From positions 310,001 through 374,000 of the forward strand of contig JAPFFF010000023.1 in assembly GCA_039105265.1 (NCBI GenBank): DNA of 64,000 bases, given 5' to 3'. Both the position numbers and the translations under genes were made by a program. This DNA comes from Tritrichomonas musculus (Eukaryota > Parabasalia > Tritrichomonadida > Tritrichomonadidae). Positions 51,892 through 61,840 of this stretch are shown here, piece after piece (positions within the stretch are counted from its first letter, which is position 1; each line of letters opens with the position of its first letter). Below the pieces are notes generated by a model. That model saw only the letters and a program-made list of their open reading frames with translations. It did no database searches and was not told the DNA's origin.

Positions 51892-52213
51892 TTACTTCTT
51901 CTTTTGGATAAATATCCAAAGAAGAATAATGAGAATAAATGCAATTATCCAGCCAATTTTTGCAAAATCCAATTTTAAATTGATCTTGAAGAAAATCTTT
52001 TTTTTTTTTTGTTGTTGTTGTTGTTGTTGATAAGTATGCATCATCAACTCTCATTAATGTTTTATTTATATGGTTATTTGTGTCACAAAGCATTTGAACC
52101 TGATTTCCGAATTCATTTCCAATCGAATTTGTATTATTATTTTGAAGATCTGTTATAGCAACAAGATTATTTAATTGATTATCAATATTATAAAGTGAGT
52201 TATCATCAAGCAA
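51892..52213 (-). pseudogene. Q-SNARE remnant: SNARE motif and membrane anchor in different frames
   Basis: The minus-strand frame from 52213 reads a SNARE motif: LYNIDNQLNNLVAI, then IGNEFGNQVQML with the zero-layer Gln, then NHINKTLMRVDDAYL, closest to Qb/Qc or SNAP-25 second-helix types. After (ACA)n and a run of 13 A (51998-52010 as T), this frame loses sense. The neighbouring frame reads KIGWIIAFILIILLWIFIQKKK then stop at 51892, an ideal C-terminal anchor. So a one-base difference in the A-run separates the two parts. No ATG precedes the motif in frame (stop just upstream), so the N-terminus also seems lost or shifted. Decayed gene is likeliest; a homopolymer sequencing error could explain the first break. 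Confidence 0.65.
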
Positions 52214-52523
52214 GCTTTAATTTGAAGGTTAATTAGTTCAAAGCCATTTCTCAAAAATTTCAATAATATCAGAAAATTATAAATAAAAAAAAAACAAAGA
52301 ACTTTCTGAGGAATCATAAAAATAATTAAAAAACTAATAATTATATTAAAAATTAAAAATAATATTTCAAAATAATTGCTGGTATTCAAGTTTTATAAAA
52401 TATAACGAAATCATTTCTTTCCAAATTAACAAGTTCTTCTAAAATAATGTCGCAACATAATTGCTGAATTTATGCAATTATATTCTCTAAGATATCTAAA
52501 ATATAGTTCATTAAATTCTATTA
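52214..52523. other. Intergenic, possible degraded 5' end of the SNARE remnant
   Basis: One minus-strand frame is open over much of this stretch but is Phe/Ile/Leu-rich from T-runs and does not look like protein. No other feature. Confidence 0.35.
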
Positions 52524-55199
52524 TCACAAATTGTTGGAATTAAGTTGAAGAAATTCAGAAGCACGTTGTACACCTTTTTGAGCGAGGTCTTTTAATATTA
52601 TAATTGCCTCATCTCTGTTTTCATTGCATCCTTGGCCATTAAACAGCATCACGCCCTTGAAATACTTCGCAATGGGGTGGTTATATATCGCAACCATCGA
52701 AAATAATTCGAATGCTTCTTCGAAATGAATATTTTTATACAGATCCAATGCATATTCAATTGGGCCAGAAAACTCACCATTATTAATCAAGTTTTTCATA
52801 TGTCCAAGACTCTTGGAAATCTCAGAACCACTTTTATTCTCAATGTCATCTGTTTGTTGTGATTCACGTTCTTCATTTTTATTCTCAATGTCATCTGTTT
52901 GTTGTAATTCACGTTCTTCATTTTTATTCTCAATGTCATCTGTTTGTTTTGATTCATGTTCATCGTTTTTATTCTCAATGTCATTTGTTTGTTGTAATTC
53001 ACGTTCTTCATTTTTATTCTCAATGTCATCTGTTTGTTTTGATTCATGTTCATCATTTTTGGTTTCAATGTCATTTGTTTGCTGGGATTCACGTTCATCG
53101 CTTTTAGTTTCAACATCATTTGTTTGTTGTGATTTATGTTCTTCATTTTTAGTTTCAATGTCATTTGTTTGTTGTGATTCATATTCTTTATTTTTATTCT
53201 CAATGTCATCTGTATGTTTTGATATATGCTCATCTTTTTTGGTTTCAATGTCATTTGTTTGCTGTGATTCATTACTATTTTCTATTTCATTTTGGTTTGT
53301 GCTGCTATTTAAAATTAGAGCATTTTTTGAGTCGTTTTGAATGAGGCTCAGATAATGTAGTGAAACTGAGTGTCCAAGTTTTGCACCTTTATTGAAGATA
53401 TCTTTTGCTTTTTGAATATTTTTTTGAACTCCAAAACCGTCCAAATAGCAAATTCCGTAATTATTAATTGTTGTGCAAGTTTTATTTATTTTGTAAGCTT
53501 TTTCAAACCATTTGAAAGCCAATTCTTCGTCTGTTTGTTCCTCGATTTCGTATTCGATTATTTCTTCATACTCCACCCAAGCTTCACTTTGCATCCCTGA
53601 AGATTTTTTCATATTTCCATCTGACAAATCTTCAAATTCTTCCTCTTCTTCTTCGATAACAATTGAATTGATTACTTCATCGTTTTCGATTTCAATTATA
53701 TCATTTTCAAATTCATCTTCATAATGAAACTTAATTTCTTTAGTTGATTCATTTAGAACATGTTTATTTTTGATTTCTGATTTTGCTTTTGCAGCCAATT
53801 CAACGTAATACAACGCAATCAATGTTGCAAATCTTTCATAATAATCATCAGCTCCACTTTTGATGATCATTGAGACGCCTTTTATTCGATCTTTCTTTGT
53901 TCCAATTCCTTGTGCAATAAAATAGCCAAGCAAGCATTTAGCATACTTGTCACCCTTTTCAGCACCTTCGTTTGCAATTATTATTGCTTTTACATCGTCT
54001 TTATAATATTCGTGCAAAAGACGAGCAAGTGAGAAATAAGAAAAAGTGAATCCTTTTTTAATTGATTCCTCCAAATGAAATCGTGCTTTATTGATGTCAT
54101 CAAATTGGCTATTTTTATCATTTATAAGTGCAGTTGCGTATTTATGATGTGCAACTGCATTGTCCATCAAAATGCCTTCTTTGCATAATTTAATGTAATT
54201 CTTGTGATCATTCAAAAAGCACTTATCGAAAGCATTTGAAATTGTTTCAAATTCACAACTCTGATCAAGAAAAATCATCAATTCTTTCATTTTCCCTAAT
54301 GACATAAAATAATCGATTATCTGTTCATCTATCTCATTTGTTGAAATAGTTTTCTCTTCACTTTTTGAATTCATTTCGTTTTCAATCATTTGAATGTAAT
54401 TGAAATATTCTTCTTCATTTATTTGATTCGTAATGAATTCTGGATCTGTCTTTAACATGTGAATAATTTCATCAAATGTTGGTCTTTCTTCTGGTGTCTT
54501 TGTTATGCATTTCTCAATTAGAGTTTTATAGCAATGATTCAATTTTTTTTGCTCTTCAATTTGGTTTTCATCAAACAATTTTGAATTTGTTAAAATTTTA
54601 TATGTTATTGAAGCAAATGAATAAACATCATTACTTTTGCTATATTCTGGTGATTTTGATGATTCAGTGGGATCAATAATAGGTATGGAGGTGCTCCTTT
54701 CAAAAAGTGGACTTGTTGGATTAATAACTAAAATTTTCGGGTATAAAAATTCATCAAGAAAAATGCTTTCAATGCTTAAATCAGGATTAAGGATATTATG
54801 CGAATGTAAAAATGATATTGCTGAAGCAATTCCATAAATAATGATCAGTTTTTTGGTATCATTCAATCTTGAGTATGATCCATTATTTGATAATATGTTA
54901 TCTATGGCATGTTCCATGATTAAAACTGCATTTTGATTATTTTCAAAATCAAGTGGACTGTATCCAATTATTTTAAGAAGTGATGGATGATTAAATTTTA
55001 TTAATAAACTTATTTTGTTAAATAAATCGGTTATTTTTTCACTAATACATAACTCGAATGGCTTGGCTAAAATGTTAGCAATATATATTTTGCCTGTTTT
55101 TTTATTGATGATTTCAAAAACTTTATTATATTTTTTTGTAAATATATTTTTATGTTTATCGAAGTTATTTAAATCCAATAAATTGATTAAATGTTTCAT
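52524..55199 (-). CDS. Pseudokinase with Sel1 repeats (paralogue of the 19359-23849 gene)
   Basis: 891 codons. Residues 1 to about 260 match a kinase fold (IIGYSPLDFENNQNAV; IASAISFLHSHNIL; NDVYSFASITYKILT), but HRD-K is replaced by LNPDLS and DFG by VIN, and the glycine loop is absent, so it is a pseudokinase. Residues about 340-500 and 560-620 are Sel1-like repeats (CLLGYFIAQGIGTKKDR; NNYGICYLDGFGVQKN). Residues about 640-790 are ten tandem 15-aa units, and the end (AKYFKGVMLFNGQGCNEN) is another Sel1 repeat. The IIGYSP-DF, IASxxSxLHS and NDVYSF phrases are shared with the larger gene, showing common origin. Probably a non-catalytic scaffold (inference). Confidence 0.9.
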   Translation of the reverse strand: MKHLINLLDLNNFDKHKNIFTKKYNKVFEIINKKTGKIYIANILAKPFELCISEKITDLFNKISLLIKFNHPSLLKIIGYSPLDFENNQNAVLIMEHAIDNILSNNGSYSRLNDTKKLIIIYGIASAISFLHSHNILNPDLSIESIFLDEFLYPKILVINPTSPLFERSTSIPIIDPTESSKSPEYSKSNDVYSFASITYKILTNSKLFDENQIEEQKKLNHCYKTLIEKCITKTPEERPTFDEIIHMLKTDPEFITNQINEEEYFNYIQMIENEMNSKSEEKTISTNEIDEQIIDYFMSLGKMKELMIFLDQSCEFETISNAFDKCFLNDHKNYIKLCKEGILMDNAVAHHKYATALINDKNSQFDDINKARFHLEESIKKGFTFSYFSLARLLHEYYKDDVKAIIIANEGAEKGDKYAKCLLGYFIAQGIGTKKDRIKGVSMIIKSGADDYYERFATLIALYYVELAAKAKSEIKNKHVLNESTKEIKFHYEDEFENDIIEIENDEVINSIVIEEEEEEFEDLSDGNMKKSSGMQSEAWVEYEEIIEYEIEEQTDEELAFKWFEKAYKINKTCTTINNYGICYLDGFGVQKNIQKAKDIFNKGAKLGHSVSLHYLSLIQNDSKNALILNSSTNQNEIENSNESQQTNDIETKKDEHISKHTDDIENKNKEYESQQTNDIETKNEEHKSQQTNDVETKSDERESQQTNDIETKNDEHESKQTDDIENKNEERELQQTNDIENKNDEHESKQTDDIENKNEERELQQTDDIENKNEERESQQTDDIENKSGSEISKSLGHMKNLINNGEFSGPIEYALDLYKNIHFEEAFELFSMVAIYNHPIAKYFKGVMLFNGQGCNENRDEAIIILKDLAQKGVQRASEFLQLNSNNL
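52826..53272 (-). repeat. 45-bp in-frame minisatellite (15-aa unit)
   Basis: The unit ESQQTNDIETKNDEH (variants ESKQTDDIENKNEER) occurs ten times, with ETK and ENK subtypes alternating in a way that suggests duplication of two-unit blocks. Confidence 0.93.
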
Positions 55200-55424
55200 T
55201 TTTCTTTGGAGAGCTCGAGAATAGGAGCAAATATTTTCTTGAAGAAGCTTTGAATAAATAAATTGAAATACCTTTCAAAAGTCAAAATATTTTGTTTACA
55301 AAGTTAGCGCCATAATAGTAAAAGAAAAAGAAAAATGATATATCTTTCAACTAGTTAAAATAAAAATAAACCATAAAATTTGCTTTAATCAAACAATAGA
55401 AAACAATAATAATATTTATCTTTC

Positions 55425-56531
55425 TTACATTTGCCGCAAAGACCAAATTGAAACGATTCCATCCTCACTGTAGGTTAGCACTTTTTGTGAAATATTTGTC
55501 ATAAAGAGTGCACCATATATAAAGCCGCCAACATTATCTAGTAATTGAGGTTCGCTGTCTTGTACCCCATCCCAGAAAGTAGCATTTTTGCCACCACAGA
55601 TTGTGGCAAAGTCTCCATCGAAAATTAAGCTTTTATCTGTAATATCCGATCTGCATCCAAATCGATTTGGTGAATCAATATTTAACTTTTTCCGTTTTAT
55701 ATCATTACTACTTTCATCAATAATCAGCAATTCTGGAGAAGTATATGAAGGAGTAGCAATGCAGAAGCCTGTTGAATCAACAACTCGAGATAAAGAGCTG
55801 ATTGGACCACCATTAATGTCTATATGCGAAATTTTTCCTGAATTAAGTGATCTCCTATCAACAACATTCACAAAACCATCATACCCTCCAAATAATAAAT
55901 AATTTTTATAACAAGTCACTGCAGTTGCCTGTGTTTCTGCAGCAATTGTTATTGGTGTTTGTCTCCTCCTATCTATCCAAAATATTTGATCACCTGCAGC
56001 TACAAAAATTGAGTTTGGATCGTTTTCAAGTCCTCCAATTGAATGAGCAAGGCCATCTGCATCAATATCTTGGCTTGTTAGTGTATTTAGATCCCAAAAT
56101 TTGATTTTTTTATCAAATCCGCATGAAACTAGTCCTGATGAGCTCCAATATACATCACGGCATGAAAGAGAATGTGAGCGAAGAGTTGCTGTAGACTTAA
56201 GTGATGATGTTAAAATTGTAATCGTTCCTGAAAGTGACGCAACAGCTATGTTTTCACCTTTCGGTTCAAGTGCTGCAGAATAAGTTGCACCACCAGGTAA
56301 AATAGTTCGCTCACTTTGAACGAATTTGTATGTGCCTATATCAGCTTTATTTTGTTTCGGTATTGGATATCGACTTTCTGTAGGTTTTGTTTGATTTATA
56401 CCAAGTTCATCGGAAATCGAAGATAATGTATTGATTTGAACATAGAGTTCTAGAATCCTTTCTCGAAGGCGTCTATTTTCTGATTGTAAATTTTGATTTT
56501 TTTCTGAGAGATTTTGCGAAGGAAAGTCCAT
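55425..56531 (-). CDS. WD40-repeat protein with N-terminal coiled coil
   Basis: 368 codons. Residues 1-40 are a coiled coil (LSEKNQNLQSENRRLRERIL). From about 70 on there are WD-type beta-propeller repeats: IAVASLSGTITILTSS, LVSCGFDKKIKFWDL, YLLFGGYDGFVNVVD and VLTYSEDGIVSIWSL at the end. Coiled coil followed by a seven-blade propeller is the layout of ATG16, TLE and similar scaffolds. The sequence does not let me choose one. The leader has TTCACCTTAG about 20 nt before the ATG, a weak initiator match. It is divergent from the MITE pair that follows. Confidence 0.85.
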   Translation of the reverse strand: MDFPSQNLSEKNQNLQSENRRLRERILELYVQINTLSSISDELGINQTKPTESRYPIPKQNKADIGTYKFVQSERTILPGGATYSAALEPKGENIAVASLSGTITILTSSLKSTATLRSHSLSCRDVYWSSSGLVSCGFDKKIKFWDLNTLTSQDIDADGLAHSIGGLENDPNSIFVAAGDQIFWIDRRRQTPITIAAETQATAVTCYKNYLLFGGYDGFVNVVDRRSLNSGKISHIDINGGPISSLSRVVDSTGFCIATPSYTSPELLIIDESSNDIKRKKLNIDSPNRFGCRSDITDKSLIFDGDFATICGGKNATFWDGVQDSEPQLLDNVGGFIYGALFMTNISQKVLTYSEDGIVSIWSLRQM

Positions 56532-56608
56532 AAAAAAATCTAAGGTGAATTTTCATAGAACGATAGGAATCTTTTAGGAAAGAAAGTATGAAGTTATCAT
56601 TATTTTTA

Positions 56609-56850
56609 AGGTACAAATCCAGTACGTTTAGTAACCGCAATTTTTTTTGACATTCTCAAAGAATATGATGACATGTTAAATAAAAAACGATTATTTTCAT
56701 CCATTTCATATAACATGTCATAATGTTTATTTAAATTTTAAAATAAGTGTCAAAAACAAACCTAGTCAATTTAGACTTTTTCAGAGACATGCAACTATTC
56801 AAATAATAAACGTTCTCCTATTCAAAAAATAACGTACTGGATTTGTACCT
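56609..56850 (+). mobile_element. 242-bp TA-flanked MITE, copy 1
   Basis: Begins AGGTACAAATCCAGTACGTT and ends with its reverse complement; TA flanks both sides (56607-56608, 56851-56852). The interior contains AACATGTCATAATG-type sequence and no coding region. Confidence 0.85.
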
Positions 56851-56949
56851 TAATTAAAAAATTATATATTTATTCTATAAGAAATAGTTTAAGTATTTTA
56901 TTAATATTAATGGATTTCTAGCAGTAAAAAAAAGATATGTTCATTTTTA

Positions 56950-57191
56950 AGGTACAAATCCAGTACGTTATTTTTTGAATAGGAGAACGTTTATTATTTG
57001 AATAGTTGCATATCTCTGAAAAAGTTTAAATTGACTAGGTTTGTTTTTGACACTTATTTTACAATATAAATAAACATTATGACATGTTATATGAAATGGA
57101 TGAAAATAATCGTTTTTTATTTAACATGTCATCATATTCTTTGAGAATGTCAAAAAAAATTGCGGTTACTAAACGTACTGGATTTGTACCT
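56950..57191 (-). mobile_element. 242-bp TA-flanked MITE, copy 2, inverted relative to copy 1
   Basis: Same length and same ends as copy 1 but in reverse orientation, about 97 bp away, with only scattered differences. TA flanks it at 56948-56949 and 57192-57193. The pair could also act as one larger element with 242-bp inverted repeats. Confidence 0.85.
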
Positions 57192-57193
57192 TA

Positions 57194-57592
57194 AAAAGAG
57201 TTTGTGTATCTAAATTGTTAATCGTTTATGCTAATTTTGGCTGTTCTTAGCGTTTTAAATGATTTTCATGTAGACGTATTTGATATTTCCACTCTTCTTT
57301 CCATGTAGACGTATTGAAGTTAGTATGATTTACCTCATTCAAATATATAAAATAACAAAATTATGTTGAAGCTATAATGGATTATTTGTTATATGCATTA
57401 TAAAAAAAAAAAAATTATAGTTATTAATAATAGGGGATTTTTTACGATAATAATTAACTTATCATCGAAATTGATCATTTAAAAGGATCTGTGATATAAA
57501 AAGCAACAGTATTACTCTTTATATCTAGGAAAGAAAATTTTTGAGAGAGAATGGTAAATATACGAATCAACAAGACGCATATTTACCATTAA
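57194..57592. other. Intergenic, short repeat only
   Basis: CATGTAGACGTATT occurs twice (near 57268 and 57302). No gene or element ends seen. Confidence 0.4.
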
Positions 57593-58117
57593 TTACTCTA
57601 TCTCATATTCCTCCCATAATAATTCAGTCTCTTCAAAGATATATTCATTGCATTCGTCTTGGTTATTAGAGTTATAACTCATAATAGAGAATAAATCATC
57701 ATCAACAATAATTTGATTATTGTTGATGTCATTTGTTTCAGTTAATGAACTGGGATTTGAATCATATTTTTTGGCATTAGATGATTCGGCTAATGAAGTT
57801 GATATTGGTGTTGAATTTAAGTTCAGAGGCGGATTTGTGTTTGAAACTTGTTCATGATAATCAAACGAACCAGTATGTTGAGTTTGATTAGGTATAATAG
57901 ATAGAATAGAATCTGAATCAGATGATGAACTGTTCTGAATCAAATTATAATTTTCAATCGCAGCTTGAAGGTTACGAGGTTTCTGCTTTGCAAACTTATT
58001 TTTTAGCCTCCCTCTTCCATCAAGAGGGAACTCGACTGGATTGCTTCCATCAGCATTTGTAGCCAGGATCATAAACCAGTCGCTCTTATGAATCTTTGAG
58101 AATTGTTTGCTTTTCAT
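57593..58117 (-). CDS. Acidic Ser/Asn-rich protein, unrecognised
   Basis: 174 codons from the ATG at 58117; the frame is open 14 codons further but starts there with a non-ATG codon, and a TCATTT initiator sits just upstream of 58117. Residues 1-55 look folded and basic (KIHKSDWFMILATNADGSNP; GRGRLKNKFAKQKPRN) and could bind nucleic acid. Residues 60-150 are Ser/Asn/Thr-rich and disordered, and the C-terminus is acidic (EETELLWEEYEIE), like an activation domain. A basic head plus acidic tail suggests a transcriptional role, but no family is recognised. Confidence 0.7.
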   Translation of the reverse strand: MKSKQFSKIHKSDWFMILATNADGSNPVEFPLDGRGRLKNKFAKQKPRNLQAAIENYNLIQNSSSSDSDSILSIIPNQTQHTGSFDYHEQVSNTNPPLNLNSTPISTSLAESSNAKKYDSNPSSLTETNDINNNQIIVDDDLFSIMSYNSNNQDECNEYIFEETELLWEEYEIE

Positions 58118-58126
58118 GAAAACAAA

Positions 58127-58132
58127 AAATGA
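58127..58132 (-). promoter_or_regulatory. Initiator-like element TCATTT
   Basis: Minus strand, 58132 to 58127. Its A (58130) lies 13 nt before the ATG at 58117 and helps fix that start. Confidence 0.5.
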
Positions 58133-58436
58133 ACTTAAATTCAACTTTAGTGTTAACACTAAAATTTTGGTGATGTAATTATTTCAATTAACGATCATTC
58201 TCTCAAATTTTAAAAAAAAATTTATCAAATTTTGAAAAAAAAGATGGCATTTTTTGTAAAAATGTATTGAGTAGTATTTAATATTATATTTTAATATATA
58301 TGAATTAAAATAAATATTTAAAAAACAAAAATATTTGTATTATAATGAATTAAAAATCAAGATAGAATTAAATTAAATTACAATCATGTGAATACAAAAT
58401 TCATAAGTTAATTAGACTATGTATTTAAATTCATAA
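58133..58436. other. Intergenic, divergent promoters
   Basis: AT-rich with no recognisable feature. An ATG at 58419 is in frame with the next gene but followed after four codons by a stop. Confidence 0.35.
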
Positions 58437-58562
58437 AATCTTAAACTGAATTATAAACTTTCACCAGACGAAAGCCAAGAATTAATAAAAAATAGACAAA
58501 GTTCAAATAATGGCGATTACATTGAATTTGCAATATCTAAGTTAAAGCGAGCGCTTAGGTTT

Positions 58563-60035
58563 TTGTTTAAATACCATGAGTTCAATCAAAACTTAAGTGA
58601 AGAAGAAGAAATAGGCAACAAAGAAGACGGGCAAATTAGCATAGAAGAAGAGATAAGCAACAAAGAAGATGAGCAAATTAGTATAGAAGAAGAAATAAGC
58701 AACGAAGAAGATGAGCAAATTAATATAGAAGAAGAGATTAAATACATGTCTTATTATAAAATTCAAAAATATTATAATATATATATCGATGATATTTATA
58801 ATCTTTTAACCAATGGAAATCAAGAAATTGTTGACTTTATTCAGCATTTTTATATAGATGAAGTGCTAGTAATATTTTTTTCAAGAGCAAACACATTTTT
58901 GGAACGTTTTGGATTATTAAAATGTATTAATGCAATCATTCAAAATCATTTAAATGATCCAATTCTATATATATCCAATTCTTTATTTGTTGAATTTCAA
59001 AATTTATGTCCAAATCAGGATTTTGACGATGATCAAATCCAGTATTTGTTACTTTTTTTAGATTCCTTTAATCTACTTATTCATCAATCAAATATGAATT
59101 ATTATGATGAAGAGTTTTTCAGAAAATTACTTCAATTTCTAGAAATTGATAATCAAATTGATTCAAAAATTGTTTTACTTTTTAATCAGTTGTATATCAA
59201 ATTGCCAAAATACTCGCAATGTTTAATTCTTGAAACGAAAACCATTTTTAGCAATATGTCTTATCATATTTTGTATGAATGCTCAACTCTTTTCAATACT
59301 CTATCAAACAAAATACCTCAGATTTTAGTAGAAGAAGGAGCATTTTTTGTAAATTCATTTACAGAAATGTTTAATAAAGATAATACTAAGATTCGAGCTT
59401 TGCTTCTTAATTCTTTATTAAATTTGCCTTATTCTATTTCACAATTTTATATTAATGAGAGCATAACTGGCTTTGTTTCAGATTCTATTTACCAACTATC
59501 TACAATGGCGCTTTTTACAGAATCATCATCAGTTGAAAATCAGCATGAATATATCTCCATTGAATTGCTTAATTACACATTAATTAATGATAGTGCAAAA
59601 TTTTTAAATGTGTTTTTCAATTTCGAAAAAGCTAAAATGATAGAATTTTTGATTTTAATAATTGAAAATGCTTTATACTCATTCAAAGAAATCTGCGGTT
59701 TCACTTTCTTATTCATTATTAATGGTTTAATTAAGGCTGAAAATAATGATATATTTGTGAGATTTGTGCAAAATAAGCAAATACCAATTCAGTTTGCTAC
59801 TTATATTTATGCAGCTTTGAATTTAGATAATGCTGAACTGAAAAATAAGATATTATATTCTTATTCATTTTTCCTAGAAAAGGTTTCTAATATTTCAGTT
59901 GAAAAACCATTTTTATTGGCAATGGAATACCAACCAATAATGCAAACAATATTTGACGATGTTGATATGGACAGACAACTCGTAGATAATTTCCTTCATC
60001 GATTTTTCCCTGATTTTTTCGATAACAATTCGTAA
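58563..60035 (+). CDS. Alpha-helical (armadillo-like) protein with uncertain start
   Basis: The frame is open from 58437 to the stop at 60035 but has no ATG until 58746 (MSYYKIQKYYNIYI), which would give 429 residues. Upstream codons still look protein-like (LSPDESQELIKNRQ; FAISKLKRALRFLFKY), so either the start is lost, a non-ATG start is used, or the stop at 58434 is a lesion just after an in-frame ATG at 58419. Residues after the acidic repeat are amphipathic helices in pairs, as in armadillo/HEAT solenoids (LLNSLLNLPYSISQFYI; FIINGLIKAENND; ILYSYSFFLEKVS). No specific family recognised; it may be a decaying member of a trichomonad armadillo-type family. Confidence 0.6.
   Translation: MFKYHEFNQNLSEEEEIGNKEDGQISIEEEISNKEDEQISIEEEISNEEDEQINIEEEIKYMSYYKIQKYYNIYIDDIYNLLTNGNQEIVDFIQHFYIDEVLVIFFSRANTFLERFGLLKCINAIIQNHLNDPILYISNSLFVEFQNLCPNQDFDDDQIQYLLLFLDSFNLLIHQSNMNYYDEEFFRKLLQFLEIDNQIDSKIVLLFNQLYIKLPKYSQCLILETKTIFSNMSYHILYECSTLFNTLSNKIPQILVEEGAFFVNSFTEMFNKDNTKIRALLLNSLLNLPYSISQFYINESITGFVSDSIYQLSTMALFTESSSVENQHEYISIELLNYTLINDSAKFLNVFFNFEKAKMIEFLILIIENALYSFKEICGFTFLFIINGLIKAENNDIFVRFVQNKQIPIQFATYIYAALNLDNAELKNKILYSYSFFLEKVSNISVEKPFLLAMEYQPIMQTIFDDVDMDRQLVDNFLHRFFPDFFDNNS
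58597..58740 (+). repeat. 42-bp in-frame repeat, about 3.5 copies
   Basis: Encodes SIEEEISNKEDEQI-type 14-aa acidic units. Copies differ by a few bases. Confidence 0.85.
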
Positions 60036-60228
60036 TTCTTTATTATTATGCTCATGAAAAGACATGATATTTATAATATATTCTTTTATTTAATTAATAA
60101 TTTTGTTTTTCACATAGCAAATTGTTTTCATATTATTTAAAAACCGAAATCTTTAATCTTCATTATTGTATCAATATTGTTATTGTATTGATACTCATAT
60201 ATTCATGCTAGTATAAGATGTAAATCTA

Positions 60229-60259
<31 letters not shown>

Positions 60260-60536
60260 CTTTTATTACAAATATATATTTAAATAAATTTTCTGGCTTG
60301 TATCTTCAATAACTAAAATATTTGTGTGTGAAAATTTTATGCGGATACTCACAAATTTTAACTGATTCAAAGAAATAAAGATAAAAAACGACAAATGAGT
60401 TTTAGATTAACTTCCTATATATTTATTTTCAGACAATGTGAATTTTGATATTTGGCATTTTAACTCTAAAGAATGGATTTAATAAGATTCTAACAAAAAA
60501 TTTTAAACATTCAAAATTTTCTGAAAGTTTCGATAA
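60036..60536. other. Intergenic with an ATT microsatellite
   Basis: A run of TTA/ATT trinucleotides, about nine copies, lies around 60232-60259. Otherwise no gene or element is recognised. Confidence 0.5.
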
Positions 60537-61583
60537 ATGCGTCACTTGGTGCAAGGATCACAAATCCTTGACTATATAATTGGCCCAAAAATAGGAAAAG
60601 GCGCATTCGGAGAAATATACTCTGCAATTGATCAGAAAACTGGAATAATTTGGGCGCTTAAAACAGAATCAAATGAATCACAACGAAAAACACTGAATTT
60701 TGAATTCAAAATACTTGCGCAAGTTCAATCGTCACCTTGTTTTCCACGTCTTGGAGTTTTTGGTCGAGCTCAAGATTTTTCATTTATCTCTGAAGAACTT
60801 TTAGGACCCAATCTTTCTCATATTTTAAAAACATTGCCATCAAATAAATTCACTCTTTCTACTGCAATTCGTGCATCATATCACATTCTTAAATGTATTG
60901 AATCTTTTCATATCTTTGGTTTTGTGCATCGTGATATTAAGCCAAGCAATATTTTAACACGCGAAGGAACAGAAAATCCACTTTGTCTAATTGATTTTGG
61001 GCTTTCAAGAGTATATGTAAATCCAGACAATGGCCATCATTTACCTTCAAGAAAGCATGTTGGATTTCGAGGAACACGTGCTTATGCTTCAGTTAATGCT
61101 CATCATAGCCGAGATCTAAGCCGACGTGATGATCTTATTTCTTGGTTTTATGTTACTTATGAATTTTTACTTCAACCTCTTCCATGGAGAGGTGAGAGTG
61201 AAAAGCGTGTTATCCTTGAAATGAAAGAGGCATTTGGCATCGGATCAAAAGTATCTCCAAAATATCCAGAATTAGAAGATATTTGGAAACATATTGATCA
61301 ACTGGAATTTGAAGACACTCCGAATTATAAACAAATTTACAATCTGTTATTACAAATGCTTCAAAAATATGCAGGTGCAAATTTGAACGATCCTTTTGAC
61401 TGGTATGAAATTCTGCGCCAACACAGAAACAAAATAGCTAAATCTTTTGAAAACCAAGAACCGAAACAAAACTCTTCAATAAAGATTGACGACAATAATA
61501 TTGAGCAGAGACTTCTTGGGCCAAATTTAAAATTAGAATCTCCTTTCAGCGTTACGCAATCAGATCAATGTGGCTGTTGTTAA
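60537..61583 (+). CDS. Casein kinase 1 family protein kinase (CK1/TTBK-like)
   Basis: 348 codons. The kinase domain covers about 8-290 and has all catalytic features: GKGAFGEIY, ALKTES, HRDIKPSN (Asp133), DFG, and the CK1-family activation segment FRGTRAYASVNAH in place of APE, followed by RRDDLISWFYVTYEFL (the CK1-type equivalent of DDLES). This text is nearest to tau-tubulin kinases. The C-terminal 50 residues are unstructured and end in DQCGCC; terminal cysteines suggest S-acylation and membrane anchoring (inference). No targeting signal otherwise. Confidence 0.94.
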   Translation: MRHLVQGSQILDYIIGPKIGKGAFGEIYSAIDQKTGIIWALKTESNESQRKTLNFEFKILAQVQSSPCFPRLGVFGRAQDFSFISEELLGPNLSHILKTLPSNKFTLSTAIRASYHILKCIESFHIFGFVHRDIKPSNILTREGTENPLCLIDFGLSRVYVNPDNGHHLPSRKHVGFRGTRAYASVNAHHSRDLSRRDDLISWFYVTYEFLLQPLPWRGESEKRVILEMKEAFGIGSKVSPKYPELEDIWKHIDQLEFEDTPNYKQIYNLLLQMLQKYAGANLNDPFDWYEILRQHRNKIAKSFENQEPKQNSSIKIDDNNIEQRLLGPNLKLESPFSVTQSDQCGCC

Positions 61584-61840
61584 ATGTTTATTATTTTATT
61601 CAATGTTAATTATAATCAATTATGATATTTGTGTTACTACAGACTATTTAGCAATTATATTTTTGTATAAATGTTAGACTTTTTGGTCTTTAAAAAAAGT
61701 TTATTTTATCTGTGATTAAAAGTTGCTTTTTAAAAATCAAAATTGTGTAATAGATTACATTTGAATTTTATTAAAACAAGTTTATTCATGATACATATAG
61801 ATATCTAATTATATATAAAAAATACATAGTGTTTTGGATT

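Noticed and set aside
52813-53340. 175-codon antisense frame opposite the 45-bp repeats
   Set aside because: Shadow of the in-frame minisatellite, Ser/Phe/Cys-rich and monotonous.
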